A DNA stretch of 33,294 nucleotides from Pirellulales bacterium. GTDB lineage: Bacteria; Planctomycetota; Planctomycetia; Pirellulales; Lacipirellulaceae. The DNA lies in NCBI GenBank assembly GCA_022448345.1, contig JAKVCB010000030.1, forward strand, positions 1 through 33,294, given 5' to 3'. A program made the translations under genes and the position numbers. The stretch's first letter is position 1. Every line of letters starts with the position of its first letter. A model generated the notes under the pieces. The model had not been told where the DNA came from and did no database searches. It saw only the letters and a list, made by a program, of their open reading frames with translations. Below, piece after piece: positions 16,110-24,501 of this stretch.

Positions 16110-18362
16110 TTAATTGTCTGGTTGTTGGGCGTGCATGTCTGCAATCCATCGGCGGAGAATTTCTACGGCCTTCTTGTCTACCCGATTGGTGGCCAGTCGC
16201 GGCATTTGTCCCGGGCCACGGCGGCTGACGCGGGCCACCAGTTCTGACTTCTCAGCATTGCCCGGGTCTATCAGCATGGGTTGGTTGGGTAGTTCTTCGA
16301 GAGACTGCCGGGGAACGTTGATGATGTTTGCTTCAGCCAGCGGGGTGTGGTATCGGAAGTCGAGTTGCATGACGGAGTTGCCGCCCGGTTGGTGGCACAT
16401 TGCACAGTTGGCGTCAAGATAAGCACGGGCCAGGTCCGAAGTGGAGTCCTCGGCAGCGGTCCAGTCGGGCAGGGCTTCCAATGTGCTGGCGGGAGCGGTG
16501 GGTGGATTACGGAACAAGCCGAGCCGATCGAAGCGATCGAGCTGGTTTTCTTGGCCACCGGCAGGAGATGGTCGATTGAGTTGGCGGGTCACCAGTCCCA
16601 GTGAAAAATTTTCCTGTTTTGTGTGGCAGGCATTGCAGTCGTAGTGGCTGGGATAGTACCAGGTTTGCGTTTCAGTACCTTCGTCCGTTTTGATTTCAAA
16701 GACCTCCTCCAGGGATCCATCAAGTAATGCCGCATCGGTCTGCTGGTCATTCCAGCGGTAAGTGTAGCCATCCCATCCACGGTCACTGCGAACCATAAGT
16801 CGGGTTTCTAACCTGCGGAGCGAAGTCGGGTCACCGCGATGCATTTCCAAGGAAAAAGTTTTGACGGTCACGGTGCCGATGGGAAAATCCCAGTCATCCT
16901 TGGGGCTGAAGACCACTTGGCCTTTTTCGGGGAGGGCCAGGTAGCGATCCTTGACTGCGCCATCGGACCAGAGGGGAACGTTGACGTCGTACGGGATTAA
17001 GCCAGGTGCTACCTGGTGGTTTGATACCGAGGTAAACAGGCCTGTTTCAGAAAGCAGGCGGGGAAATTTTTTCGGATCATACTGGTGATCAAAGGTGGCA
17101 GGCTGCAAACGGTAGATTTGTCCCCGCGTGGTCGTGTTGCCGTGCGGAACAGGTGTAAATTCGTCAAAGGCAATCAGGTATTGTTCTCCCGATGCATCTT
17201 CGCCAAATGCCGAAATTGGAAACGGACTGTACGCAATTTTTCGAACCTGGGGTTCTTCTCCATCGCGCCGTCGTAGTGCCCAGACCGATCCACTCATATG
17301 GTCGGCGCAAATATACCAACCTCTCAGGTTGCTGTGGCGTGCGCCCCGGTAGACGCTCCCGCCAGTGATCGAAACCCCTTCGCTGTGTGGGTACTCCCAC
17401 ACTGGATCGATGAAGTTGGCATCCTGGGGGCCCGGTTTCCGGCCTGCTGGGAAAGTGTGAAATCCTTCGCGCACATTCCAACCGTAGTTGCCTCCTCGAA
17501 CAATCACGTCGACCTCTTCCCAGTGATCCTGCCCCACATCGGCGACCCACAAGTCACCCGTTTTTCGGTCGAACATCATGGTCCAGGGGTTACGCAAACC
17601 GAGAGCCCAGATTTCTCCTCGTGCCTTGTCGCCAAGGTGCACAAATGGGTTGTCTTCCGGAATGGCGTAGTTCTTGCCAGGATCGGCATGGTCGACATCA
17701 ATCCGCAAGATCTTGCCTAACAGCGATTGAAGGTTTTGGCCATTGCTGTGGGGATCGTTGGCACTGCCCCCGTCCCCGAGTGGGATGTAAAGGAAGCCGT
17801 CGGGACCAAATTGAATCGTGCCACTGTTGTGGTTCCAGAAGGGTTGGTTGACGGTCAGTATCACCTGTTGTGACGTGGGATCCGCCCGATTCGGATTGTC
17901 AGGTGAGACGGTAAACCGGGCGACCGACGAGCGGGTCGGGCGTTCGGTATAGTAAATAAAGAACTGCCCGTTCTCGGCAAAACGGGGATGGAAAGCCAGG
18001 CCGATCAGTCCTTCTTCAAAGTAATTACGGGCCACGCCCCCGCGGAGATCGAGAAAGGTTTTGACTTCGTCGGATCTTACATCAGCTCGATTGGGGAATA
18101 CGTAGATCACACCATTCTGACCCACGAGGAACAATCGGTTGGTACCATCGGGCGCAGAGGTGAGGACAAGCGGGAATTCAAACGAGAGTTGTGGAAAAGC
18201 GGGAGTGAGTTCGTACTGCAGGGGGGGAGTGGGAGATCCCATCAGGCACGAGGTATCCACCGCGACGAACTTATTGGGTGGCGGGTCTGCGGTTCTTGCT
18301 GGAACGGTCTTTAGAAATAGCAGTGCGATGACGCCAAGGGCCAAAGAGAGGATCAAACGCAT
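16110..18362 (-). CDS. Sugar dehydrogenase (GSDH-type) fused to diheme C-terminal region
   Basis: This 750-residue protein has a Sec signal peptide (MRLILSLALGVIALLFLKTV). Residues about 60-410 form a six-bladed propeller of the soluble PQQ glucose/sorbosone dehydrogenase type: EEGLIGLAFHPRFAENGQF, the FWNHNSGTIQFGPDGFLYI region, GLRNPWTMMFDRKTGDLW and ADVGQDHWEEV. After a linker, the C-terminal third carries two c-type heme motifs, CNACH (576-580) and CAMCH (653-657). It resembles the HNE_0200/SO_2930 family of diheme proteins known from planctomycetes. The likely role is periplasmic oxidation of a sugar or alcohol with electrons passed to the attached hemes; substrate and PQQ use are inferred. 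It is the only such fusion in the window. Confidence 0.9.
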   Translation of the reverse strand: MRLILSLALGVIALLFLKTVPARTADPPPNKFVAVDTSCLMGSPTPPLQYELTPAFPQLSFEFPLVLTSAPDGTNRLFLVGQNGVIYVFPNRADVRSDEVKTFLDLRGGVARNYFEEGLIGLAFHPRFAENGQFFIYYTERPTRSSVARFTVSPDNPNRADPTSQQVILTVNQPFWNHNSGTIQFGPDGFLYIPLGDGGSANDPHSNGQNLQSLLGKILRIDVDHADPGKNYAIPEDNPFVHLGDKARGEIWALGLRNPWTMMFDRKTGDLWVADVGQDHWEEVDVIVRGGNYGWNVREGFHTFPAGRKPGPQDANFIDPVWEYPHSEGVSITGGSVYRGARHSNLRGWYICADHMSGSVWALRRRDGEEPQVRKIAYSPFPISAFGEDASGEQYLIAFDEFTPVPHGNTTTRGQIYRLQPATFDHQYDPKKFPRLLSETGLFTSVSNHQVAPGLIPYDVNVPLWSDGAVKDRYLALPEKGQVVFSPKDDWDFPIGTVTVKTFSLEMHRGDPTSLRRLETRLMVRSDRGWDGYTYRWNDQQTDAALLDGSLEEVFEIKTDEGTETQTWYYPSHYDCNACHTKQENFSLGLVTRQLNRPSPAGGQENQLDRFDRLGLFRNPPTAPASTLEALPDWTAAEDSTSDLARAYLDANCAMCHQPGGNSVMQLDFRYHTPLAEANIINVPRQSLEELPNQPMLIDPGNAEKSELVARVSRRGPGQMPRLATNRVDKKAVEILRRWIADMHAQQPDN

Positions 18363-18470
18363 GGTGTTTCCCTAATCGCAATTGTGACGGGAAAGGAAAT
18401 AGCCAAAGTTGTGGTGCCTGCTTGAACAGATCTTATTCCAGGTAGGCTTACAAACAGCGGGTTTTCCGTG

Positions 18471-19388
18471 CTACTGTGAGTGAAGCAATTTTTGTTTCAA
18501 CCAATCTTCCAGAATTTGCTTGTAGCGAACCTGATTGGGGGCCGTCCAACCCCCAATGCCATGCCCCCCCCCTACGACGGCCATGAGTTCACATTCGGCA
18601 CCGGCACGGCGCATGGCATCTTGCATACTGTGTGCCTGTTCAATCGGTACGCCATAGTCACGTGTGCCGTGGATCAGGAGGTACGATGGCATGTCCGGAT
18701 GAACATGGCTGACAACCGTTGCATCGGTGAGCAGGGGTTTGTTTTCCGGGGTAACCTTGTCAAATCCGAGAAATGCAGCCATTCCACCGGAGATACAGCC
18801 ACCCTCGGGTTGGGGGACCGTGTAACCGTCCATCGCGCAGGGATTTTCGGTAACCCGTAACAAAAAGTCGTGTTCGCCATAGAACGAGATTACTGTAGCT
18901 ACCTTGTTCTCGGGTCGATATTTGGCGCCAGCGTGGGAGACCAACATCCCCCCGGCCGATTCCCCCATCAATGCCAGGTGGTTGGGATCGATACGGAGCT
19001 TGCTGCTATTTTTCTTGATAAAACTGATGGCCTCCTGGATGTCATCGGTAGCGGCAGGGTAGGGGTGTTGAGGAGCGAGCCGATAGTTGACCGAGATGAC
19101 CGAAATACCGTTGGCAAGGATCAAGTCGCGAATTTCGCGAAAACCGGTACTGATGTGTGATTTATCACCCGTGACGAATCCACCGCCATGAATATTAATT
19201 ACGGCTGGATGGACCTTTTTGTCGGGGACCAGGTAGGCGTCAAGAGTGAGGGGGGTGCCACCTGGTTGGGCATACACCAGGTCTCTCAGGACTTCAGGGT
19301 TTTCCGCAAAGGCAGGTGAGCCAGACCAGAGAAAGAGACAGGCCAGCACAGGAGCTTTACGCCAGAGGAGGGCAGGAAGGAGAGTCAT
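18471..19388 (-). CDS. Secreted alpha/beta-hydrolase, esterase/lipase-like (BD-FAE/HSL type)
   Basis: I start this 305-residue protein at ATG 19388 because a signal peptide (WRKAPVLACLFLWSGSPAFA, cut near residue 28) follows directly; a frame extension to 19568 has no such character. The oxyanion motif HGGG (67-70), nucleophile elbow GESAG (Ser144), a probable acid Asp244 (HGTRDYGVP) and His276 (GGGHGIGG) form a complete catalytic triad. The pattern matches carbohydrate esterases and hormone-sensitive-lipase-like enzymes. The physiological ester is unknown; acetyl or feruloyl groups on polysaccharides are plausible given the neighbours. No strong ribosome binding site is visible. It is transcribed in the same direction as the dehydrogenase but 108 bp upstream of it. 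Confidence 0.88.
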   Translation of the reverse strand: MTLLPALLWRKAPVLACLFLWSGSPAFAENPEVLRDLVYAQPGGTPLTLDAYLVPDKKVHPAVINIHGGGFVTGDKSHISTGFREIRDLILANGISVISVNYRLAPQHPYPAATDDIQEAISFIKKNSSKLRIDPNHLALMGESAGGMLVSHAGAKYRPENKVATVISFYGEHDFLLRVTENPCAMDGYTVPQPEGGCISGGMAAFLGFDKVTPENKPLLTDATVVSHVHPDMPSYLLIHGTRDYGVPIEQAHSMQDAMRRAGAECELMAVVGGGHGIGGWTAPNQVRYKQILEDWLKQKLLHSQ

Positions 19389-19704
19389 GGTTGAGTCTTT
19401 GGGTGGATGGTGGGTGGGTGAAAAAACCGCGACGCATTCTTGAGCGTCCGCTAATGCATTATCTGGGGTTGGGCCAATGATTGATGAAACTGAAATATAC
19501 CAGATTCTTTCGAAGTGGTTTGGGCTTTTTACACCCAATAGTTCTTCAGGCCAGTTGAAAGTTCCCACCGTAAAATAAGGTGCTTGAGTGTCGTTGTGGG
19601 GCGTTCTTTGTGAGCCCGTGCCCTGATTGGAAATTGTGATGAAAATACATAAGTGCAGGCAAATTTCTGAAACCTGTTTACAAGCAAAATTCCGCCTGTG
19701 GCGT
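19389..19704. other. Non-coding gap between isomerase and esterase genes
   Basis: This stretch of about 316 bp contains no supportable gene, hairpin terminator or repeat that I can see. It should hold the promoter of the esterase gene and the 3' end of the isomerase transcript. Confidence 0.35.
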
Positions 19705-20496
19705 TTACCGCTTGAGCCATGTTAGGCTTGTCCGCGCATTGGCCTCGAGATCAGTTCCGCGATAAATTTTCACCGAAGCGAACCGGTCGTAGCCAATTTC
19801 GTCAAGAGTTTCCAGCACTGCGGAAAAATTGATGTGACCGGTTCCGAATTCCCGCCCATTGCTTTCACAAAGATGGACATGGCGCAATTGCTGACCACAG
19901 TCGCGAATCGGTTGAAGTAAATTATGCTCTTCGATATTCATATGTACTGTATCGACCATCGGCAGAAGGGCAGGGGAGTCGACTTCCTGAACCAGCTGGA
20001 GGACTTCGGCAACGGTGTGGTTGAAGCCCACTTGCAAGTGATTGATCGGTTCAAGGACAAGGTCGACACCTTGGGAGTGGGCTGCTTCGGCAACATCACG
20101 AAGGCAATCGCTAATTCGTTGGTTGGCCGTTTGTGGGTCGGGCTCGTCGGAACGCAAGCCTTGCAGCAGGCCTACGACGAGAATGGCGTCAAAAGCGGAT
20201 GCGATATCCACGTATTCGCAGAGTCGGTCCACCGTACGTTGTCGCACCCGTTTGTCTGGAGAACTCAAGCAGAGGCCTTTGTGATAGGCCTCGCCGGTCA
20301 AGAAGGAGGGGACCTTGAGCCCTGCCTCGGTTATCCAGCGCAGGAGTGTCTCGACTTCACAGCCCAGCGGACGTGTTACCTGAAGTTCGACCCCCTCGTA
20401 GCCGCAATCTTTGACCAGGTCAAAAGTCCTGCGGATTTCCTCAGTAGATTCAAATGACGTAAGTGGTTCGAGCAAAATGTAGCTGTAGTGGATCAT
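19705..20496 (-). CDS. Sugar phosphate isomerase/epimerase-like TIM-barrel protein, Lys in place of last metal Glu
   Basis: This 263-residue cytosolic-type protein starts at ATG 20496 (MIHYSYILLEPL); the upstream extension is rich in Pro, Gly and Arg and looks non-coding. It is in the same TIM-barrel superfamily as the gene at 9473-10327. Expected metal ligands Glu149 (DLVLEPINH), Asp182 (LPMVDTVHMN) and His206/His208 (RHVHLCESNG) are present. The last ligand position, usually a Glu in a sVE motif, reads SVKIYRG (Lys243). A subfamily with this motif may exist, so it may be a divergent enzyme and not a dead one. The substrate is unknown. It is divergent from the PhoX-like gene, with about 230 bp between them holding both promoters. 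Confidence 0.82.
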   Translation of the reverse strand: MIHYSYILLEPLTSFESTEEIRRTFDLVKDCGYEGVELQVTRPLGCEVETLLRWITEAGLKVPSFLTGEAYHKGLCLSSPDKRVRQRTVDRLCEYVDIASAFDAILVVGLLQGLRSDEPDPQTANQRISDCLRDVAEAAHSQGVDLVLEPINHLQVGFNHTVAEVLQLVQEVDSPALLPMVDTVHMNIEEHNLLQPIRDCGQQLRHVHLCESNGREFGTGHINFSAVLETLDEIGYDRFASVKIYRGTDLEANARTSLTWLKR

Positions 20497-20730
20497 GCGA
20501 AACAGAGCTTTCAAACCTTGCTTTCCTGGTGAGGCAAGTCGGCGACGGCCCGTAAAACCAGCAGCCAATCGAAAAGGGCAGCCTGGCCCCGATTTTATTC
20601 CGCCACTGTCCGTCGCTCGAGGGGCCTGGGGTTGCAATACGGGTCACTGGACGAGAGGCGGCTTAGGTTTAAAATAGTGGCTCAGCTATTATATCTGTTA
20701 TCCCTACTGGAACGTATATCTGGCCCAATT

Positions 20731-22143
20731 ATGACGCAATCGACTTCGCGACGCAGTTTTTTGAAGGTTGCCGGTGCAGTGTCGGCTGGTTTTGCAGGAT
20801 TAAGGCTTGCCACTTCCGGGAAAAACCAGGTGGCGGCCGAGGGGTTTGCTTCGTTGCGCTATGGCCCTCTGAAGAAGGATCCGCAGGGAGTGATTGATCT
20901 TCCAGAGGGGTTTTCCTACCGGGTAATGTCCAAGGCTGGTGAGCGGATGGACGATGGCTTGTTTGTGCCGGGCATGCACGACGGTATGGCGGCTTTTCCA
21001 GGGCCAGATGGCAAGACGATTCTCGTGCGTAATCACGAATGTGGACTCAGCCCTGCACGCGATGGAGCTTTTGGATGGAATCTCGAATTGCTGCGTGGTT
21101 TTGACCGAAGCAAATTTTATGATCGTGCTTTTGGAGCAATGCCACCCCTTGGGGGGACAACGACTTTAGTTTACGACACCAGCACGAAGAAACTGGAACG
21201 CCATTTTCTCAGCCTTGCGGGAACTCTTCGAAATTGTGCAGGTGGTCCTACGCCTTGGGGAACCTGGATCAGCTGCGAAGAGACAGAAGACCGTGCCAAC
21301 CGGAATCTCGAACATGACCATGGGTACAATTTCGAGGTTCCTGCCTCAAGCGAGATTGGTCTTACTCAGCCAGTACCTTTGCGGGCGATGGGCCGATTTC
21401 GGCACGAAGCTGTGGCGGTTGACCCTTTCTCAGGCATTGTGTACGAGACCGAAGACAGGGAAGACGGACTCATTTACCGTTTTATTCCCGATCAGCCGGG
21501 ACATCTTGTTGAAGGTGGTAAATTACAAGCTTTGGCCATTCGAGGGCAATCTGGTGCTGACACGCGGAATTGGCTTGCCGAAGGGCCAGATGCTGCCGTT
21601 ACAGGGTTGATACTTCCGGGAACTGTTTTTGATGTTGCCTGGATCGACCTGGACGAAGTCGATGCACCGAACAGTGATTTACGGTTTCGCGGACACCGAA
21701 GCGGAGCTGCCCGATTTGCCCGTGGAGAAGGCATGTGGTACGGCAACGACTCCATCTATTTTGCTTGTACCAACGGCGGCCAGAAAAAACTGGGCCAGAT
21801 TTGGCGTTACGTGCCAAGCCCGTTCGAAGGAACGGACCAGGAAGATCGCCAGCCAGGCCGCCTGGAGTTATTTATTGAGTCCAACGATGTGTCCTTAATT
21901 GAGATGTGCGATAACCTCACCGTCGCTCCCTGGGGGGATGTCATACTTTCTGAAGATGGACAACCTGACCAATACATCGTAGGGGTAACCTCGTCAGGTC
22001 GCATTTATCAACTTGCCCGCAACTCGATCAATGGATCAGAATTTGCCGGCGTGGTAATGTCACCCGATGGGTCAACGCTGTTTGCCAATATTCAGAACCC
22101 GGGCGTTACACTCGCGATTGACGGTCCCTGGCGACAGAGTTAG
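20731..22143 (+). CDS. PhoX-family (DUF839) Tat-exported phosphatase-like protein
   Basis: This 470-residue protein starts at ATG 20731, directly before the twin-arginine signal STSRRSFLKVAGAVSAGFAG (Arg7-Arg8). The body shows the PhoX/DUF839 pattern: GVIDLPEGFSYRVMSKAGE, MDDGLFVPGMHDGMAAF, VRNHECGLSP, CAGGPTPWGTWISCEET and later DNLTVAPWGDVILSED. PhoX enzymes are calcium- and iron-dependent phosphatases of the periplasm that release phosphate from organic esters. Many DUF839 relatives are untested, so phosphatase activity is inferred. The stop TAG lies in a 14-bp direct repeat. The gene converges with the secretion operon; only 57 bp separate the two stop codons. No clear Shine-Dalgarno is seen. 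Confidence 0.88.
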   Translation: MTQSTSRRSFLKVAGAVSAGFAGLRLATSGKNQVAAEGFASLRYGPLKKDPQGVIDLPEGFSYRVMSKAGERMDDGLFVPGMHDGMAAFPGPDGKTILVRNHECGLSPARDGAFGWNLELLRGFDRSKFYDRAFGAMPPLGGTTTLVYDTSTKKLERHFLSLAGTLRNCAGGPTPWGTWISCEETEDRANRNLEHDHGYNFEVPASSEIGLTQPVPLRAMGRFRHEAVAVDPFSGIVYETEDREDGLIYRFIPDQPGHLVEGGKLQALAIRGQSGADTRNWLAEGPDAAVTGLILPGTVFDVAWIDLDEVDAPNSDLRFRGHRSGAARFARGEGMWYGNDSIYFACTNGGQKKLGQIWRYVPSPFEGTDQEDRQPGRLELFIESNDVSLIEMCDNLTVAPWGDVILSEDGQPDQYIVGVTSSGRIYQLARNSINGSEFAGVVMSPDGSTLFANIQNPGVTLAIDGPWRQS

Positions 22144-22166
22144 CAGATCAGGGTTAGCAGATCCTC
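22139..22166. repeat. 14-bp tandem duplication overlapping the PhoX-like stop codon
   Basis: GTTAGCAGATCAGG is followed at once by GTTAGCAGATCCTC; the first 11 bases are identical. The TAG in the first copy is the stop codon of the PhoX-like gene, so the second copy repeats it in another frame. It is the weakest of the three stop-codon duplications in the window. Confidence 0.7.
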
Positions 22167-22168
22167 CA

Positions 22169-22193
22169 GGCCAGGTTGTGGATCCCCCTGGCC
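22169..22193. terminator. Stem-loop between convergent genes, possible bidirectional terminator
   Basis: GGCCAGG (22169-22175) and CCTGGCC (22187-22193) form a perfect 7-bp stem with an 11-base loop. It sits between the stop codons of the PhoX-like gene and the convergent operon. Neither strand has a T-run after it, so it may be a Rho-dependent or processing element. Confidence 0.4.
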
Positions 22194-22200
22194 GCGGTTG

Positions 22201-22452
22201 TTACTGGTCTGCTTGTCGCCGAATCGACTGGCGACGTTCCTTACCGCGGCGGTCACCTGCTACGTTGTCCGCCAGCGGTGTTTCTTGGGCCGTTTGTGGT
22301 TCCGACGGCAGCTTGGGGTCACCGGTGGCTGTGCGACGTTGTCGCTTTCGGTTCTCTTCCCCGCTACGTTTTTCGATCAGATGCTGGAGTTGGGTAGGAA
22401 TGGGCAGCGTTTCAGACATGGTTGGATCTCGCGGTTTCTGCCGTAATAACAT
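22201..22452 (-). CDS. Small basic protein at end of secretion operon (unknown function)
   Basis: This 83-residue protein begins at ATG 22452, immediately after the secretin stop (GAG TGA ATG), so translation may be coupled; ATG 22419 (MSETLPIPTQLQHLIEKR) is the other possible start. It has no signal peptide or membrane segment and is very hydrophilic, with many Arg, Lys, Glu and Gln and a basic tail DRRGKERRQSIRRQADQ. Codon use looks protein-like with GC-leaning third positions. I do not recognise the family. Its position at the end of the pilus/secretion operon suggests a cytoplasmic accessory or regulatory role, but a chance open frame cannot be excluded. Confidence 0.5.
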   Translation of the reverse strand: MLLRQKPRDPTMSETLPIPTQLQHLIEKRSGEENRKRQRRTATGDPKLPSEPQTAQETPLADNVAGDRRGKERRQSIRRQADQ

Positions 22453-24261
22453 TCACTCCGGGTACCGCAATATTTCGGGCATCAACCCGTCGGGACCCGA
22501 AGAATTATAGCTTACATCGGGTGCCAGGATGGTTTCGACCGTGTCGGGACAATCCTCAAACGTTGGAGGTAGGATCAGATCGTATGGAATACGCACACGT
22601 TGTGGTGGGCAGGGGTGATGACAATTAACGGGGTTTCGAATGGCGTCGAGAAGTTCTGGTTCCCAACGACGCCGATCGGCCCGGTAGAGCGGACCAACGA
22701 GTAAGGGGGTTGTCGCCCGACGCAGTTCGGTTTGTTGTTGGGCTTCGGCGCAGGGGCCCAGCGGTATGATGTGGGGGACCAGGGCAATGATGACCTCGTG
22801 CCGCTCTCGCTTCACAGTGCGTTGCTGGAATGCACGCCCAATGATGGCCAGGTCGCCCAGCCAGGGGACTTTATTCTCTACCTCACGGTCATTTTCTTTA
22901 ATTAAACCACCTATCACCATTCCATAGCCGTCGTTAAGCATGACGGTCGTTTCGACTTCGGTGGTTTCCTCTTCGGGCAGGGTTGTGGTGGGGTTAATCT
23001 GCCCATGTGAGACCTCTGGCTTGACGGTCATCACGACGCGACCATCATTGCTAATGATCGGAGTTACCCGTAGCACTACCCCCACGTCGAGAAATTGAAC
23101 ATCCTGCAACGTGCTGGTTTGGGTGGTCGTTGTCACAAAGAAACCAAGTTGTTCACCGACCTGGATCCTGGCTTCCTGCCCATTGAGGACTAACACCTTG
23201 GGAGAGGCAAGCGTTTTTGCGTCGGTCGTTGTTTTCAATGCCTCGACCAGAGCATTCAGGTCTGTGCCCTTAATGTGGAGCAGAAAAGCAGGGCTTGCGT
23301 TTGCGTCGGCAAACCCGGTGGTTTCGAACGTGACACGCGAATTGGCGATACGAAAAATTTCCTTAAGGTTCACACCATGTTTCAAATCATCTTCGAGGTC
23401 CACTTGCAGCACGTGTGCCTCGATCAGGACTTGTCTTGGAGGACAATCGGCCTGGGCAATGTAGGCTTCGATGCGGGTCAGATATTCCGGCAAATCTTCA
23501 ACGACCAGCTGTTGCCGAGTCTTCATTTTGTTGGTGGGGTCGGTTTCTGAGACAAACGATTGCCCGGCCGGCGAGAGTAGTCCCTGGACAACACGGTTCA
23601 TTTCCACAGGAGAGGCAAAGTTGAGAGAAAAGACTCGCAATTCCCGTCCCTGAACCAGAGGGGACACCATTGCGGCACTTTCAATTGGCGTGACCATGAT
23701 GATGTCGCGATGAAGATGCCAGGTATAGCCGTTGACGGTAAGAATTGAGTTTAACGCATCTTGCAGTGATACGTTGGTAAGGTTGACCGAAACAGGAAGC
23801 TGAACGTTGTTGCTGGTGACAAGGTTCAGGCCATGCTGCTGGGCAATGGATGTGAGCACTACATTCAGAGGTACGCCACGGGCAACCAGCGAAATGAGTT
23901 CGTCTTGAACCGCAATTTGCAAACCTGAATCGAGTGATGGCTCAGCCAGCGGAATGGTGAATTGTCGACTGCCCGCGGGATCGGGTACGGGTGAGGGGAG
24001 TGATTCGCTTGGTGGAGCAGGAGATAATTCTGGCACATGCTGGCGGACAAGAATTGCTTCGTTTTGGGGAACCGTCGTTTGGCCAGTGTTTGCAGGCTCC
24101 TCAGTGACCACCGGCGACGATGGCAGATCAGTTGAGGTGGGTTGCGCCAAAAGTGGTTCGCCGCTGATCGGGCTGGCCAGTCCAAGGCTCAAGGGAAGCA
24201 GCAGCAGGACCGAGAGCCAGCTGTAGCGAAGTCCGTCGAAGAGCTTTACGAGCTGGTCCAT
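22453..24261 (-). CDS. PilQ/GspD-type secretin
   Basis: This 602-residue protein is an outer-membrane secretin, the gated pore of type II secretion and type IV pilus machines. The N-terminus holds a hydrophobic signal (WLSVLLLLPLSLGLASPISG). After a Pro/Ser-rich linker comes an STN-like domain at about residues 128-190 (VPLNVVLTSIAQQHGLNL and NVSLQDALNSILTVNGYTW), then a secretin N-domain (RVFSLNFASPVEMNRVVQGL). The secretin core includes SPKVLVLNGQEARIQVGEQL and the signature VPWLGDLAIIGRAFQ (from about residue 465). Its length fits short secretins of planctomycetes. It carries STN and N-domains but no obvious AMIN domain. It is separated from the upstream pilP-like gene by 240 bp. Confidence 0.92.
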   Translation of the reverse strand: MDQLVKLFDGLRYSWLSVLLLLPLSLGLASPISGEPLLAQPTSTDLPSSPVVTEEPANTGQTTVPQNEAILVRQHVPELSPAPPSESLPSPVPDPAGSRQFTIPLAEPSLDSGLQIAVQDELISLVARGVPLNVVLTSIAQQHGLNLVTSNNVQLPVSVNLTNVSLQDALNSILTVNGYTWHLHRDIIMVTPIESAAMVSPLVQGRELRVFSLNFASPVEMNRVVQGLLSPAGQSFVSETDPTNKMKTRQQLVVEDLPEYLTRIEAYIAQADCPPRQVLIEAHVLQVDLEDDLKHGVNLKEIFRIANSRVTFETTGFADANASPAFLLHIKGTDLNALVEALKTTTDAKTLASPKVLVLNGQEARIQVGEQLGFFVTTTTQTSTLQDVQFLDVGVVLRVTPIISNDGRVVMTVKPEVSHGQINPTTTLPEEETTEVETTVMLNDGYGMVIGGLIKENDREVENKVPWLGDLAIIGRAFQQRTVKRERHEVIIALVPHIIPLGPCAEAQQQTELRRATTPLLVGPLYRADRRRWEPELLDAIRNPVNCHHPCPPQRVRIPYDLILPPTFEDCPDTVETILAPDVSYNSSGPDGLMPEILRYPE

Positions 24262-24472
24262 TCGAGTCCGTGAAAAGTACTGTTGTGCGCGACAAGAAAG
24301 AATCGGTGGTCATGGGCAAATGGTGGAACGTCGGCACCTATACGGTTTCCAAGCCAACGCCGGTCCACCAATCTGCTAGCATCGAATGCACTTTGCACAA
24401 GCTATAGATTCGGTATAACCCGATTTGTCCCTATCATCAGAAAAATCGACCTGCAGTGGCCAGGGACTCCAA

Positions 24473-24493
24473 CCAAAACTGATCTGGTTTTGG
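24473..24493. other. Stem-loop in the 240-bp gap before the secretin gene
   Basis: CCAAAAC (24473-24479) and GTTTTGG (24487-24493) form a perfect 7-bp stem with a 7-base loop, a few bases after the pilP-like stop. No T-run follows on the minus strand. The gap 24262-24501 has no supportable gene; it may hold an internal promoter for the secretin gene or an mRNA processing site. Confidence 0.4.
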
Positions 24494-24501
24494 GAAGGTG
24501 T

